A stretch of DNA of 64,000 nucleotides from an uncultured Ruminococcus sp. (GTDB taxonomy: Bacteria; Bacillota; Clostridia; Oscillospirales; Acutalibacteraceae). Made by a program: the position numbers and the translations under genes. Of this stretch, positions 15,208 to 25,212 are shown piece by piece (within the stretch, counting starts at the first letter, position 1; each line of letters starts with the position of its first letter). The stretch covers positions 1 to 64,000 of the forward strand of contig CADCNI010000034.1 in the NCBI GenBank assembly GCA_902802795.1. The letters run 5' to 3'. Under the pieces are notes generated by a model. That model had not been told where the DNA came from, searched no databases, and worked only from the letters and a program-made list of their open reading frames with translations.

Positions 15208-17586
15208 ATGAGACAGATCATTCCTCTCAACGACGGTTGGGAGTTTACCCGGCAATTTGACGAGCGTTTCCCCGGCGGCGCGTCGGAAGATTTTCAGACC
15301 GTCCGACTGCCCCACACCTGTCAGGAAACGCCCTTTGATTATTTTGACGAGGCAGTCTATCAGATGGACTGCGGCTACCGCCGACGGGTCGCGATTCCGC
15401 CTGACGCGCAGGGTCAGCGGATCTTTCTGACCGTGGAGGCGGCGGGACACAGCGCGCAGGTCTATGTGGACGGACACCTCTGCGGGCCGCGCCACAACTG
15501 CGGCTACACCGCCTTTACCGTGGAACTGACCGACCGTGTCACGCCGGGAACGGAAGCGCTCATCGCCATCGAGGTCAACAGCCGCGAAAGTCAGGAAATA
15601 CCCCCGTTCGGTCATGTAATCGACTACATGACCTACGGCGGCTTATACCGCGAAGTGCATCTGGAGATCCGCGACCGGAGCCACATTGCCGACGTCTTTG
15701 CCAAACCCTCCCTTTCGGGAAAGCTGGAAAGCGACATCGTCGTGGAGGGAGACGCGGACACCGTGCGGCAGAGCGTCTTTCTGAAGGATGTGCGGCAGTG
15801 CTGGCAGGAATTTCCCGTCGGCGCGGCATATCTTCTCGATGTGCCGCAGGTGAAGCTTTGGGACACGGAACGCCCCGTCCTCTACACGCTTGTCACCGAA
15901 CTGATGAGCGGCGGCAGGATCATCGACCGCGTGGAGACGCGCATCGGTTTCCGCGAAGCGGTTTTCCGCAAGGACGGCTTTTATCTCAACGGCAAAAAGA
16001 CCAAACTGCTGGGACTCAACCGCCACCAGAGTTTCCCTTATGTGGGTTACGCCATGCCGGCCTCCCTACAGCGTTATGACGCGGATATATTAAAGAAAGA
16101 ACTGGGACTCAACGCGGTGCGCACCTCGCATTATCCGCAGTCGCGCCACTTCATCGACCGCTGCGACGAGTTGGGACTGCTGGTCTTCACCGAAATTCCC
16201 GGCTGGCAGCACATCGGCGGCGACGGATGGAAGGACATCGCCGTGCAGAACACGCGCGAAATGGTGCTGCAATACCGCAATCATCCCTCTGTGATTCTTT
16301 GGGGCGTGCGCATCAACGAATCGCCGGACGACGACGCGTTCTACCGCCGCACGAATGCCGCCGCCCATGAACTCGACCCCACGCGGCAGACCGGCGGCGT
16401 GCGCTGCTACAAAAAAGGCAGCTTGCTCGAAGACGTTTACACCTACAACGATTTCTCCCACGACGGCACCAACGCCGGCTGTGAACCCAAAAAGGCCGTC
16501 ACTTCCAACCCCAAAAAAGGCTATCTGATTTCGGAATATAACGGGCATATGTACCCCACCAAGGCCTTTGACGACGAGGAGCAGCGGCTGGAACACGCCC
16601 TGCGCCACGCACGGGTGCTGGACAGCGTGTGGGAGCAGACGGACATCGCGGGTTCTTTCGGCTGGTGCTTTTTCGACTACAACACCCACAAAGATTTCGG
16701 CAGCGGCGACCGCATCTGCTATCACGGCGTGACCGATATGTTCCGCAATCCCAAGCTGGCGGCGGCGGCGTACGGCGCGATGCAGGACGAAGTGCCGGTG
16801 CTGGAGATCAGTTCCTCCATGGATATCGGGGAGCATCCGGCGGGCAACCGCGGCAGGGTCTATATCATCACCAATGCCGACCGCGTGAAATTCTACAAAA
16901 ACGACGTTTTCATCAGGGAATACACCCACCGGGACAGCGAATTTACCCACTATTCCCGACCGCCTATCGAAATCACCGATTACATCGGCACACAAATAGA
17001 GGATACCGAGCATTTCAAAAAGAAACAGGCAAAGTATGTACGGGATATTCTTAACGAATCCACCCGCTTCGGTATGTCGCACCTGTCGGCATCCGCCAAG
17101 CGCAAGGCGGCGTGGCTCATGCTCCGCTACCGCATGACCTTCGGGGACGCCTACGCGCTTTACGGCAAATATATCGGCAACTGGGGCGGCGAAGCGACGG
17201 TTTACCGCTTTGAAGCCATCAAGGACGGCAAGGTCGTCCGCACGGTGTGCAAATCCCCCTTTACCGCCATGCGGCTGCATGCCACCGTCAGCCATACGGA
17301 GTTGGTCGAGGGCGACACCTACGACGCGGCAGCGGTACGCCTGCGGATGACCGACCAGAACGGCAACCTGCTTCCTTTCTTCTTCGGCGCGGTCAGCGCG
17401 TCCATAGAGGGGGAGGCGGAGATCATCGGCCCCTCCACCGTGCTCCTTCGCGGAGGATGTGGCGGAATCTATATCAAAACCAAAGGCAGAAGCGGCAAGG
17501 CAACGCTCACGTTGCGCGCGGCACAGACGGAGGACGTTGTGCTGCCCTTCACCGTAACTGCCTATAAGGAGGATTCACATGACTGA
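15208..17586 (+). CDS. Glycoside hydrolase family 2 (beta-galactosidase-like)
   Basis: A 792-residue protein without a signal peptide, so cytosolic. It has an N-terminal jelly-roll domain with YGGLYREVHLEI, an Ig-like domain, and a TIM barrel. The acid/base Glu lies in GVRINESPDD (near residue 371) and the nucleophile Glu in LISEYNGH (near residue 442). The Ig-like C-terminal part resembles the DUF4982-type ends of many gut GH2 enzymes. Context with a GPH transporter, alpha-galactosidase and galK/galT points to a beta-galactoside, but glucuronidase or mannosidase activity is possible within GH2. Its 3' end overlaps the next gene by 8 bases. Confidence 0.88.
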   Translation: MRQIIPLNDGWEFTRQFDERFPGGASEDFQTVRLPHTCQETPFDYFDEAVYQMDCGYRRRVAIPPDAQGQRIFLTVEAAGHSAQVYVDGHLCGPRHNCGYTAFTVELTDRVTPGTEALIAIEVNSRESQEIPPFGHVIDYMTYGGLYREVHLEIRDRSHIADVFAKPSLSGKLESDIVVEGDADTVRQSVFLKDVRQCWQEFPVGAAYLLDVPQVKLWDTERPVLYTLVTELMSGGRIIDRVETRIGFREAVFRKDGFYLNGKKTKLLGLNRHQSFPYVGYAMPASLQRYDADILKKELGLNAVRTSHYPQSRHFIDRCDELGLLVFTEIPGWQHIGGDGWKDIAVQNTREMVLQYRNHPSVILWGVRINESPDDDAFYRRTNAAAHELDPTRQTGGVRCYKKGSLLEDVYTYNDFSHDGTNAGCEPKKAVTSNPKKGYLISEYNGHMYPTKAFDDEEQRLEHALRHARVLDSVWEQTDIAGSFGWCFFDYNTHKDFGSGDRICYHGVTDMFRNPKLAAAAYGAMQDEVPVLEISSSMDIGEHPAGNRGRVYIITNADRVKFYKNDVFIREYTHRDSEFTHYSRPPIEITDYIGTQIEDTEHFKKKQAKYVRDILNESTRFGMSHLSASAKRKAAWLMLRYRMTFGDAYALYGKYIGNWGGEATVYRFEAIKDGKVVRTVCKSPFTAMRLHATVSHTELVEGDTYDAAAVRLRMTDQNGNLLPFFFGAVSASIEGEAEIIGPSTVLLRGGCGGIYIKTKGRSGKATLTLRAAQTEDVVLPFTVTAYKEDSHD

Positions 17587-19054
17587 CAGAGCAAGTGTGA
17601 TTTTCGGCAATCCCATCAGCAAAAAAGCGGTGAAGAAAGCCGAAAAATCCAAAAAGAAATTCGCCAGAAAATACGGCGACGACAGCGGCGCGGATTACAG
17701 CGTGAAAATCGTGAAAAACGCCTGCCTGTATGAACCGCTCGGCGTTTACGACATCCGCGTGGACGAGGGCGAAGGAGAAGGCGAGGTCATCCCCTTCGAC
17801 ACCGAAAAGGGTATTATCGTGGGCAACATCCGCATGGGCTTCGGTCATTACCGCATTTCCATGGCGATGGCGTCAGCGGCGCACGCGCTGGGCTACACCC
17901 CTTACTGGATGGACCTGAATTCCTATCCCAATACCACCTGCACCAAGGTCATCGGCGCGCAGAACGATCTCTATTCGATGGGTTCCCGCCTCTCCCAGAA
18001 GAGCAAGCTCTTCAATAAAAAATACTGGGAACCGCTCAATTACGAAGGGTTCCGCCAGCTCACCTACAATGCGGGCGACCAGAAAAACGCGGAACTGATG
18101 GCGCCTGTCTACAAAAACATTCCCAAGGACATCCCCGTGATCGGCACGCACGTCTGGCCGGCGCAGGCGGCGCTTCACGCGGGTATGCAGTATGTGGTCA
18201 ACGCCATTCCCGACAACTGGCCGATGGCGCTGCACTTAGCCGAAGGCAGCATCCACACGATTCAGACCCAGCAGTCTTATATGGGCTACCGCATTCTCAA
18301 CGGCATGCAGGGCAGCGATGTGCTGAAGCCCATGCCAGCGGACAGCCTCGTTTACACGGGTCATTACATCGACCACGAATTTGTCGCCAACCTCGAAGCC
18401 GACTGTGACGCGCGCGTGGCACGCAAAAAAGACGGCAAGCCCATGCGCTTCCTGCTGACCATCGGCGGCGCGGGCGCGCAGCGGGAACTCTTCGCGGCGG
18501 TCATCAGGCACCTGCTCCCCCTCATCCGCGAGAAAAAGGCAGCGCTGTATGTCAATGTCGGCGACTACAAAAAAGTCTGGGAGCAGCTCTGCAAGAGCAT
18601 CAAGGAACTGAAAGACCTCAGCACCACCCATTTCGGGGACTGGAACGACACCAATTCCTTTGCGCAGGCGGCGATTGACGGCGACGTAGAGGGCGTACAC
18701 GCCTTCTGGCACGAGAACATTTTTGAAGCGGTGTACTGCACCAATCTTCTCATGCGTTCGGCGGATGTACTGGTTACGAAACCGAGCGAACTGGCCTTTT
18801 ATCCGATTCCCAAGCTGTTCCTCAAGCGCATCGGCGGACATGAAAAATGGGGTGCGATTCATTCGGCGGAAATGGGCGACGGCACATTGGAATGCGAGGA
18901 TGTGCCGCATACGCTGCAAATGCTGGATATGTTCCTCAATGAAAGCGAACTGTTTGAGCAGATGTGCGAGCGCATCAAGATCAATAAGACCATCGGGTTG
19001 TACGACGGCGCGTATAATGCCGTAAAGATCGCCATGGGAATGAAGGAAAAATAA
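17579..19054 (+). CDS. GT-B-fold protein resembling MGDG synthase/MurG, function unknown
   Basis: A 491-residue cytosolic protein. After a basic N-terminus and a short beta region, NIRMGFGHYRISMAMASAA (near residue 82) looks like the nucleotide-proximal GxGH loop of GT-B glycosyltransferases of the MGDG synthase/MurG group. The C-terminal half has LLTIGGAGAQRE and SADVLVTKPSELAFYPIP, matching the phosphate-binding and sugar-nucleotide regions of that fold. It overlaps the GH2 gene by 8 bases, so the two are co-translated. A sugar transferase or phosphorylase-like role in galactoside metabolism is an inference. I do not recognise a named family. Confidence 0.7.
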   Translation: MTDRASVIFGNPISKKAVKKAEKSKKKFARKYGDDSGADYSVKIVKNACLYEPLGVYDIRVDEGEGEGEVIPFDTEKGIIVGNIRMGFGHYRISMAMASAAHALGYTPYWMDLNSYPNTTCTKVIGAQNDLYSMGSRLSQKSKLFNKKYWEPLNYEGFRQLTYNAGDQKNAELMAPVYKNIPKDIPVIGTHVWPAQAALHAGMQYVVNAIPDNWPMALHLAEGSIHTIQTQQSYMGYRILNGMQGSDVLKPMPADSLVYTGHYIDHEFVANLEADCDARVARKKDGKPMRFLLTIGGAGAQRELFAAVIRHLLPLIREKKAALYVNVGDYKKVWEQLCKSIKELKDLSTTHFGDWNDTNSFAQAAIDGDVEGVHAFWHENIFEAVYCTNLLMRSADVLVTKPSELAFYPIPKLFLKRIGGHEKWGAIHSAEMGDGTLECEDVPHTLQMLDMFLNESELFEQMCERIKINKTIGLYDGAYNAVKIAMGMKEK

Positions 19055-19089
19055 GAAATTAAGAAAATAAAAAAGAATAAAAAGAAAAA

Positions 19090-19345
19090 AAAAAGCGAAG
19101 CGTAACTAGCGAGCGCAGCGAGCGCGGGGTCCTATAGCAATCCAAATAATCAGGGAGACAAAAGGAGGCGATGATGGTGAGTGCAGGGCAAGGCGGAGGA
19201 CGACGGTGGGCTGGCGCCATGTGCTCACCAGCGCGCCGAACTTGTCTTTTTGTTTGTTTGGATTGCTATAGGGAGCCTTGCCCCCTAGAACCCCGCGCTC
19301 GCTGCGCTCGCTAATTGGCGCTTCGCGCTTCTATTATTTTTTTCT
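19090..19345. repeat. Inverted-repeat island carrying a MITE
   Basis: The left arm (AAGCGAAGCG, TAGCGAGCGCAGCGAGCGCGGGGTCC) and right arm (GAACCCCGCGCTCGCTGCGCTCGCTAA, GCGCTTCGCGCTTC) are near-perfect reverse complements. The MITE at 19133-19270 sits at the centre. Related arms occur at 59730-59800. No gene is present between 19055 and 19405. Confidence 0.75.
19133..19270. mobile_element. MITE family A, copy 1 (138 bp)
   Basis: The element begins TATAGCAATCCAAATAATC and ends GTTTGGATTGCTATA, giving 14-bp terminal inverted repeats. It is inverted relative to the copies at 57.8 and 60.1 kb. It keeps an internal stretch (GGAGGACGACGGTGGGCTGG and CACCATCATCG-type sequence) but lacks about 21 bp found in the other long copies. 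It has no coding capacity. Flanks read GGGGTCC-TA and TA-GGGAGCC, consistent with a duplicated TA target. Confidence 0.85.
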
Positions 19346-19405
19346 TTATTCCGTTTTTCAACCCTTACAATCAACAAACCAATCACCATCTCTAAGGAGG
19401 ACATT

Positions 19406-21331
19406 ATGAAAAGATTAACTAAAAGACAAATGCGTATTTTCGCTGTAGGACAGCTTGGATGGTCGATGCTCAGCGGCATCATCAGCGCGTGCTTCGTCAC
19501 CTTCTATCTCCCCACGCAGGCGGATATTGAGGGCGGCGCGCAGCAGTACATCGTGCCGGGTCTGGTCATCGGCGGATTTCTGACCATTCTCGGTCTGATT
19601 ACCGCGCTTTCCCGTGTATTTGACGCGATCACCGATCCGCTGATCGCCTCTATGTCCGACAGAAGCAAAAACAAGCGCGGCAGACGCATCCCCTTCATGC
19701 AGCTCGCGGCGATTCCTCTTTCCGTTGTGACGGTTCTGCTGTTCTGCGCGCCTGTCGAGTCGATCAGCAACGTCAACATTATCTGGATTTCCGTCTTCAT
19801 CGTGCTGTTCTATCTGTTTATGACCATGTACTGCACGCCCTACAACGCGCTGATCTCCGAATTCGGCAAAACGCAGGACGACCGTATGTACATCTCCACC
19901 GCCATTTCGCTGACATTCTTCGCCGGCACCATGCTTGCCTATACCCCCTTCGTATTCGCGGGTATGCTTGGCGAATCGTTCGGCTTTGCCTGGAGCTATC
20001 GCATCTGCTTCATCGTGCTGGCAGTTATCGCCTGCATCTGTATGCTGATTCCCACTTTCTGCCTCAATGAAAAGGAATTTGTCGATACCAAGCCCTCCGA
20101 GGTCAATATGCTCAAATCCCTCGGCGCGACATTCCGTAACGGCAGCTTCCGCACATTTGTCGGCTCGGATATCATGTACTGGGTGGGTCTGACCCTTTTC
20201 CAGACCGGTCTGCCCTTCTTTGTCAAAGTTTCCATGAACATTGACGAGTCGTTCACCATGTATTTTCTCGGCGGCATGACCGTGCTTTCCGCTTGTTTCT
20301 ACCCCGTTGTTTCAGGTTTAGTTAAAAAATTCGGCAAAAAGAAGCTGGTCATCACCGGTTTCCTCGGTCTTGCTCTCGCCTATGTGATCGCTACGCTGAT
20401 CGGCATCCTCGGTACCGCCGAAAATCCCGGTCTGCTCGGCATCGGCTCTATCCCCGGCGTTTTCTTCGGCATTGCGATCTGCGTGATCGCGGCGTTCCCG
20501 ATGGCGCTTCTCGGCATCATTCCGCAGTCTATCGTCGCGGATGTAGCCGAAGCTGACGGCATTGAGACAGGCGAGAACCGCGAGGGTATGTTCTTCGCCG
20601 CCCGCACATTCGCTATGAAATTCGGTCAGTCGCTTGCCATGCTGATCTTCACCTCTCTCGCTATCAGCGGCACCACACAGAACACAAACAGCAACGACAT
20701 CACCGCCTCCGTCCTCGGCATGACCATCGTCGGCATCGTCGCGGTCGTCTTCTGCGTACTCGGCGCGATGATTCTCGGCTTCTACAATGAAAAGAAGGTC
20801 ATGGCGACCATCGACGAAAAGAACAAGACATCGGCAGAGGCCCCTGCCGATGACGAAGCACCTGCCGATGACGAAGCACCTGCGACAGAAGAAACACCTG
20901 TAGCAGACGAGGCTCCTGTAACAGAAGAAACGCCTGTGGCAGACGAGGCTCCTGTAACAGAAGAAACGCCTGTGGCAGACGAAGCACCTGTAACAGAAAA
21001 AACGCCTGTGGCAGACGAAGCACCTGTGGATGAAAATACGCCTGTCGAAGAGATTTCCGATACAGAGAAAGCACCGACGGCGGAAGAAATCGAACAGGAA
21101 ATAAGGGAAATAACCGAGACACCAGCGGATGTCGGGACACCTGCGGATGTCGGGACACCTGCGGATGTCGGGACACCTGCGGATGTCGGGACACCTGCGG
21201 ATGTCGGGACACCTGCGGATGTCGAAGCTCCCGAAGCGGTCGAAGCTCCCGAAGCGATGGAATCACCTGCGGCTGCCGAGGAAGACGAGGACAGCGGCAG
21301 AATTCTGACATTCCCCGATGAGGAAGAATAA
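19406..21331 (+). CDS. GPH-family sugar:cation symporter with a long acidic repeat tail
   Basis: A 641-residue protein. Residues 1-465 carry about 12 membrane segments. [21 protein letters not shown] is the signature of the glycoside-pentoside-hexuronide (MelB-like) symporter branch of MFS. The position between GH2 and GH36 genes fits import of galactosides or raffinose-type sugars. Residues 470-641 are a cytosolic Pro/Ala/Glu/Asp/Val tail made of tandem repeats, not found in classical MelB and unlike the IIA domain of LacS. AAGGAGGACATT precedes the ATG. Confidence 0.88.
   Translation: MKRLTKRQMRIFAVGQLGWSMLSGIISACFVTFYLPTQADIEGGAQQYIVPGLVIGGFLTILGLITALSRVFDAITDPLIASMSDRSKNKRGRRIPFMQLAAIPLSVVTVLLFCAPVESISNVNIIWISVFIVLFYLFMTMYCTPYNALISEFGKTQDDRMYISTAISLTFFAGTMLAYTPFVFAGMLGESFGFAWSYRICFIVLAVIACICMLIPTFCLNEKEFVDTKPSEVNMLKSLGATFRNGSFRTFVGSDIMYWVGLTLFQTGLPFFVKVSMNIDESFTMYFLGGMTVLSACFYPVVSGLVKKFGKKKLVITGFLGLALAYVIATLIGILGTAENPGLLGIGSIPGVFFGIAICVIAAFPMALLGIIPQSIVADVAEADGIETGENREGMFFAARTFAMKFGQSLAMLIFTSLAISGTTQNTNSNDITASVLGMTIVGIVAVVFCVLGAMILGFYNEKKVMATIDEKNKTSAEAPADDEAPADDEAPATEETPVADEAPVTEETPVADEAPVTEETPVADEAPVTEKTPVADEAPVDENTPVEEISDTEKAPTAEEIEQEIREITETPADVGTPADVGTPADVGTPADVGTPADVGTPADVEAPEAVEAPEAMESPAAAEEDEDSGRILTFPDEEE
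20860..21225 (+). repeat. Two tandem repeat blocks inside the transporter tail
   Basis: From about 20860 to 21030 a 36-bp unit encodes [16 protein letters not shown] 12-mers, repeated about four times with few changes. From about 21120 to 21225 an 18-bp unit (GATGTCGGGACACCTGCG) is repeated about five times almost perfectly, encoding TPADVG. Both units keep the reading frame, so copy-number change would vary only tail length. Confidence 0.9.
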
Positions 21332-21391
21332 TGCGGTGCATACCCCATAAGCCATTTTGAATTTATTACCTGAATGGGAGATGAAAACCGT

Positions 21392-23743
21392 ATGATTCGT
21401 GAATTAAAGGGAAAATGTCCCGCGTTCGTATTGGAAACCGAGAAATCCTGCTATGTCCTCTCCGTGAGTGAGTCGGGACATTTGGAACATTTATATTACG
21501 GCTCGCTCATAGACCCCGACAGCGCCGAGATGTGCGACGTATTCCGCGAGAAGCGCGAATTTGAACCCGGCAACGTGATCGCCTATTCCAAAGACCATCC
21601 CACCACCGTGCTGGAGGATATGTGCCTCGAAATGTCGTCGGGCGGTCACGGCGATATCCGCGAACCTTTCATCGAAGTTGTCCGCGAAAACGGCTGCCGC
21701 AGTTCGGATTTCCTCTTTGCCGGAGCCGTCGTGAGCGACTCCCGCCCGCCCTTTGCCACCCTCCCCTGTTCCTATTCCGAGGACGGTAAAACCGAGCATC
21801 TCTGCGTGACGCTCAAAGACGGCGATCTCACGCTGGAGCTGCATTACTGCGTCTACCCGGAATGCGACGTCATCACCCGCAGCGCCAGACTTATCAACAA
21901 CAGCAGCATGGAGCATATCACCATTGAACGGCTGCTGAGTATGCAGATCGACCTTCCGTCCGCCGGAATGATGGTCACGTCCTTCCACGGCGCGTGGGCG
22001 CGTGAGATGAACAAGAACACCACCACACTGACCGCCGGCAAATTCGTCATCGAATCCCGCGCGGGCTGTTCCTCCAGCCGTGCCAATCCCTTCTTTATGG
22101 TGCATTCCCCCGACGCGACCGAGCATTGGGGCAGTGTCTACGGCTTCAACCTGATTTACAGCGGCAATCATTACGCCGCCGTGGAAGTCAGCGGATTTGG
22201 CAAAACCCGCATTGTCAGCGGCATTCAGCCGCAGGGCTTCCGCTATGACCTGCCGCCGGGAGAGAGTTTTGAAGCGCCGGAGGCGGTCATGACCTATTCC
22301 CATGAGGGATTTTCGGGACAAAGTGGGCATATGCACCGCTTTGTGCGTGAACATATTGTCCGCGGCAAGTGGAAAAACAAGCCCCGTCCCGTGCTGCTCA
22401 ACAGTTGGGAGGCGTGTTATTTCAATATCTCCGAGCATACGCTGCTGGGGCTTGCCTCCGCCGCCAAGGAACTGGGCATTGAAATGCTGGTCATGGACGA
22501 CGGCTGGTTCGGCGAGCGAAACGACGACAGCCACTCCCTCGGCGACTGGGACGCCAATCCCAAGAAGCTGCCGCACGGACTCAAAGGACTGGGGGAACGC
22601 ATCCACGCCGCGGGTCTGCAATTCGGCATCTGGGTCGAGCCGGAGATGATCAGCGTCCAGAGCAAGCTCTACGCGCAGCATCCCGACTGGGCGATGGCCG
22701 CGCCGGAGGGGCTGCATTCCGAGGGACGCAACCAGCGCATTCTCGATCTGGCCAATCCCGAAGCGGTGCGGTTTGTCATCGAAAAAATGAGCGAGGTCTT
22801 TTCCCAGTCGGGCGCGGATTATATCAAGTGGGACATGAACCGCATCTTTTCCGACGTCTATTCCCCCTGTCTGCCTCCCCAGCGGCAGGGCGAAACGGCG
22901 CACCGCTACATCTGCGGACTGTATCAGATCATGGCGGAACTCACCCGGCGCTTCCCCGCTGTTCTCTTTGAGGGCTGCGCTTCGGGCGGCAACCGCTTTG
23001 ACCTCGGCATTCTCTGCTATTTCCCGCAGATCTGGGCGAGCGACAACACCGACGCGCTCAGCCGCGCCGTCATTCAGGAGGGCTACAGCTACGGCTATCC
23101 CCAAAGCTGCGTAGCGGCGCACGTCGCCGCCAGCCCCAATCATCAGACCCTGCGCGAAACCCCGCTCGAAACGCGGTTTGATGTCGCGGCTTTCGGCGTG
23201 CTGGGTTATGAATGCGATCTGCGCGACCTTTCCTCCGAGCAGAAGACCAAGATCCGCGAAAAGACCGAGCTTTACAAAAAGCTGCGGGCGGTGCTGCAAT
23301 TCGGGCAGTTCTATCGCGGGCGCTCCGGCAATATCCACGAATGGATCTGCGTATCGCCCGACAGGAAATACGCGATAGGCATGCTGTTGCAGGAACTGGT
23401 CAAGCCCAACACGCAGTCGGAACGCTTCTTCGCGTCGGGGCTGGAACGCGGAACCGTCTATCACCTGTACAGCATATCCGACCGCGTGGATATCAAGCAG
23501 TTCGGCAGCCTCATCAATACCCTGTCCCCCATCCACGTCAAGCAGGATTCCATGATGCACAACATGATCGCCAAGGCTGTTAAGATGAACGGCGAACACG
23601 AGGATCTGACCGCTACGGGCGAAGTCCTGATGTCCACCGGCGTGGCGCTCAAACCCGCCTTTTCCGGTACCGGATTCAATGAAAATGTGCGCATCTTCCC
23701 CGACTTCGCGGCGAGAATGTACTTTATGGAGGCAGTAGAGTAA
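21392..23743 (+). CDS. Alpha-galactosidase, GH36
   Basis: A 783-residue cytosolic enzyme that releases terminal alpha-galactose, for example from melibiose or raffinose. It has an N-terminal beta-sandwich and a TIM barrel with MDDGWFGERNDD and FGIWVEPEMIS. DYIKWDMNR carries the nucleophile Asp near residue 481, and WASDNTDALSR carries the acid/base Asp near residue 550. Length and motifs match the bacterial AgaA/RafA-type group. The ATG at 21392 is preferred because GGGAG lies upstream of it; the ATG at 21374 has no binding site. A terminator follows, ending this transcription unit. Confidence 0.93.
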   Translation: MIRELKGKCPAFVLETEKSCYVLSVSESGHLEHLYYGSLIDPDSAEMCDVFREKREFEPGNVIAYSKDHPTTVLEDMCLEMSSGGHGDIREPFIEVVRENGCRSSDFLFAGAVVSDSRPPFATLPCSYSEDGKTEHLCVTLKDGDLTLELHYCVYPECDVITRSARLINNSSMEHITIERLLSMQIDLPSAGMMVTSFHGAWAREMNKNTTTLTAGKFVIESRAGCSSSRANPFFMVHSPDATEHWGSVYGFNLIYSGNHYAAVEVSGFGKTRIVSGIQPQGFRYDLPPGESFEAPEAVMTYSHEGFSGQSGHMHRFVREHIVRGKWKNKPRPVLLNSWEACYFNISEHTLLGLASAAKELGIEMLVMDDGWFGERNDDSHSLGDWDANPKKLPHGLKGLGERIHAAGLQFGIWVEPEMISVQSKLYAQHPDWAMAAPEGLHSEGRNQRILDLANPEAVRFVIEKMSEVFSQSGADYIKWDMNRIFSDVYSPCLPPQRQGETAHRYICGLYQIMAELTRRFPAVLFEGCASGGNRFDLGILCYFPQIWASDNTDALSRAVIQEGYSYGYPQSCVAAHVAASPNHQTLRETPLETRFDVAAFGVLGYECDLRDLSSEQKTKIREKTELYKKLRAVLQFGQFYRGRSGNIHEWICVSPDRKYAIGMLLQELVKPNTQSERFFASGLERGTVYHLYSISDRVDIKQFGSLINTLSPIHVKQDSMMHNMIAKAVKMNGEHEDLTATGEVLMSTGVALKPAFSGTGFNENVRIFPDFAARMYFMEAVE

Positions 23744-23772
23744 TTTCTTCTGCTCTCCGCCGTCCGGCATAG

Positions 23773-23815
23773 AAAAAAGAGCTGTTTCACCTGTTGCGAT
23801 GAAACAGCTCTTTTA
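23773..23815. terminator. Bidirectional terminator
   Basis: AAAAGAGCTGTTTCA pairs with TGAAACAGCTCTTTT around a 10-base loop. It separates the convergent GH36 and anti-sigma genes and works in either direction. Confidence 0.9.
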
Positions 23816-23820
23816 TTTTA

Positions 23821-25212
23821 CTATAAGATTTTCATTTCAAATTCCATTATTTCTGAATTACCATCCTCATCTTCTCCCAGCAGCGATAGATACTTATTGG
23901 AATTATCAGGGAATTTATAACCCATACCAAGATAATATAATGTTCCTCTATAGCTGTGTTTTCTGCTGAGCTGAGGTAGTTCCGGCTGATCTGAATTCGG
24001 ATCAAAATGCGCGTATTGAATATATTTTCCGTTGCTTTTTGAAATATAGCTTCTACAACCGTATTGCGTTTTGCAGCTATAATATGGGCCATCATCGTTA
24101 ATATTCAAACCAAATTCACAGCCCGAACGCAAGGTGTTGAGATAATACGCAACAGATTTGTCATCAGAGGAATACTCCATATGAAATGACTGTGAAATAG
24201 GACTAATAGACACAGCCGTAATATCAGCAGTAATATTTTCCATTGTAAAGGAACATGAAACAGGATAAACCACTGTGTTTTCCAGCAATTTTGTATTTTT
24301 TACCTTCGTTGCAAAGGAAATGGTAGAGGCGGCTTTTTGCCCAAACAAAGCGCTGTTCTCAAGATGCAAATAGGGTTGTTGAATATAATCATCCTGAGAA
24401 ACAGACAGTTCATCAAAATTCAGATAGTATTGGTCAAGAGTAAACGAGAGCGTGTAATTTGCAAAATCACGATTCAGGTTTAATAACAAATTATCAACAG
24501 GAATCGCATAGAAAGCATACAATCCGTCATCCATTATTTCCCGGTTATTATCATGATTTCCGTTAAGATAGGTGTCGTACTTTGAATACATGGTATTAAC
24601 GCTTGTGCTTCTGAAATCAACCTTATGCCCTTCGCTATCCGTAATGGTACCATGCAGGTATTCAGCATGAAGGATTGGATAGTACACAGGCGCATTATCA
24701 TAAATTGGTCTGAAGTCACGCCATTCTTCATCCCAATTAATGTCAAATTTCTCAAACAGACCTATTCTGAGTGTATCGTCTGCCACAACAGCTCCCACAA
24801 AATTGATGGTAAATCCGTTATCTGCTTTTGTTTCATTAACAGTAAAATCATATCCGTCATAATCCACTTGTAAAGGAAAAGAGCCATGAGATGTATCCTC
24901 TAAATCTTTTAATGATTCAAACCACTTAATTACGCTCTCCGCCGCGCTCACGACATATCCCCGCATGGGAGTGACAATAATCATCAGCATAATCACCGCC
25001 GCGATGACCGCCGCGCGGATGGCAAAGGATTGACGGGCGTGTTTCCGCTGTTCTTTCTCCTGCTCACGCTGCCGCATTGCCAGAACGGTGCGCTCCCTGA
25101 GTTCGTCGGGTGCCGTGCTGATCTGGCTTCTGAGATGAGCCGTCATGCGCTCAATTTCTTTCGCAGCTTCCGTTTCGGCTGCTCCGCTGTTTGTCATACG
25201 CTCTTCAGTCAT
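23821..25212 (-). CDS. Anti-sigma factor-like membrane protein (DUF4179-type)
   Basis: A 463-residue protein. The cytosolic N-terminus (residues 1-64) is rich in Glu/Arg and helical, suiting sigma-factor binding. One membrane segment lies at about residues 65-88 and a large extracellular domain follows. Its start overlaps the end of the ECF sigma gene by 8 bases, the usual arrangement of a sigma/anti-sigma pair. The part encoding residues 1 to about 92 has the GC-rich composition of neighbours. The extracellular part (23821 to about 24935) is clearly AT-rich with different codon use, suggesting that this domain was acquired separately. The signal sensed is unknown. Confidence 0.78.
   Translation of the reverse strand: MTEERMTNSGAAETEAAKEIERMTAHLRSQISTAPDELRERTVLAMRQREQEKEQRKHARQSFAIRAAVIAAVIMLMIIVTPMRGYVVSAAESVIKWFESLKDLEDTSHGSFPLQVDYDGYDFTVNETKADNGFTINFVGAVVADDTLRIGLFEKFDINWDEEWRDFRPIYDNAPVYYPILHAEYLHGTITDSEGHKVDFRSTSVNTMYSKYDTYLNGNHDNNREIMDDGLYAFYAIPVDNLLLNLNRDFANYTLSFTLDQYYLNFDELSVSQDDYIQQPYLHLENSALFGQKAASTISFATKVKNTKLLENTVVYPVSCSFTMENITADITAVSISPISQSFHMEYSSDDKSVAYYLNTLRSGCEFGLNINDDGPYYSCKTQYGCRSYISKSNGKYIQYAHFDPNSDQPELPQLSRKHSYRGTLYYLGMGYKFPDNSNKYLSLLGEDEDGNSEIMEFEMKIL

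Noticed and set aside
21120..21225. 18-bp repeats near a transporter as CRISPR or intergenic satellite
   Set aside because: They are in frame within the transporter coding sequence and encode TPADVG; no spacers.
21491..23770. Long open frame (759 residues) antisense to the alpha-galactosidase
   Set aside because: It mirrors the GC-rich codons of the GH36 gene, has no recognisable domains and no binding site.
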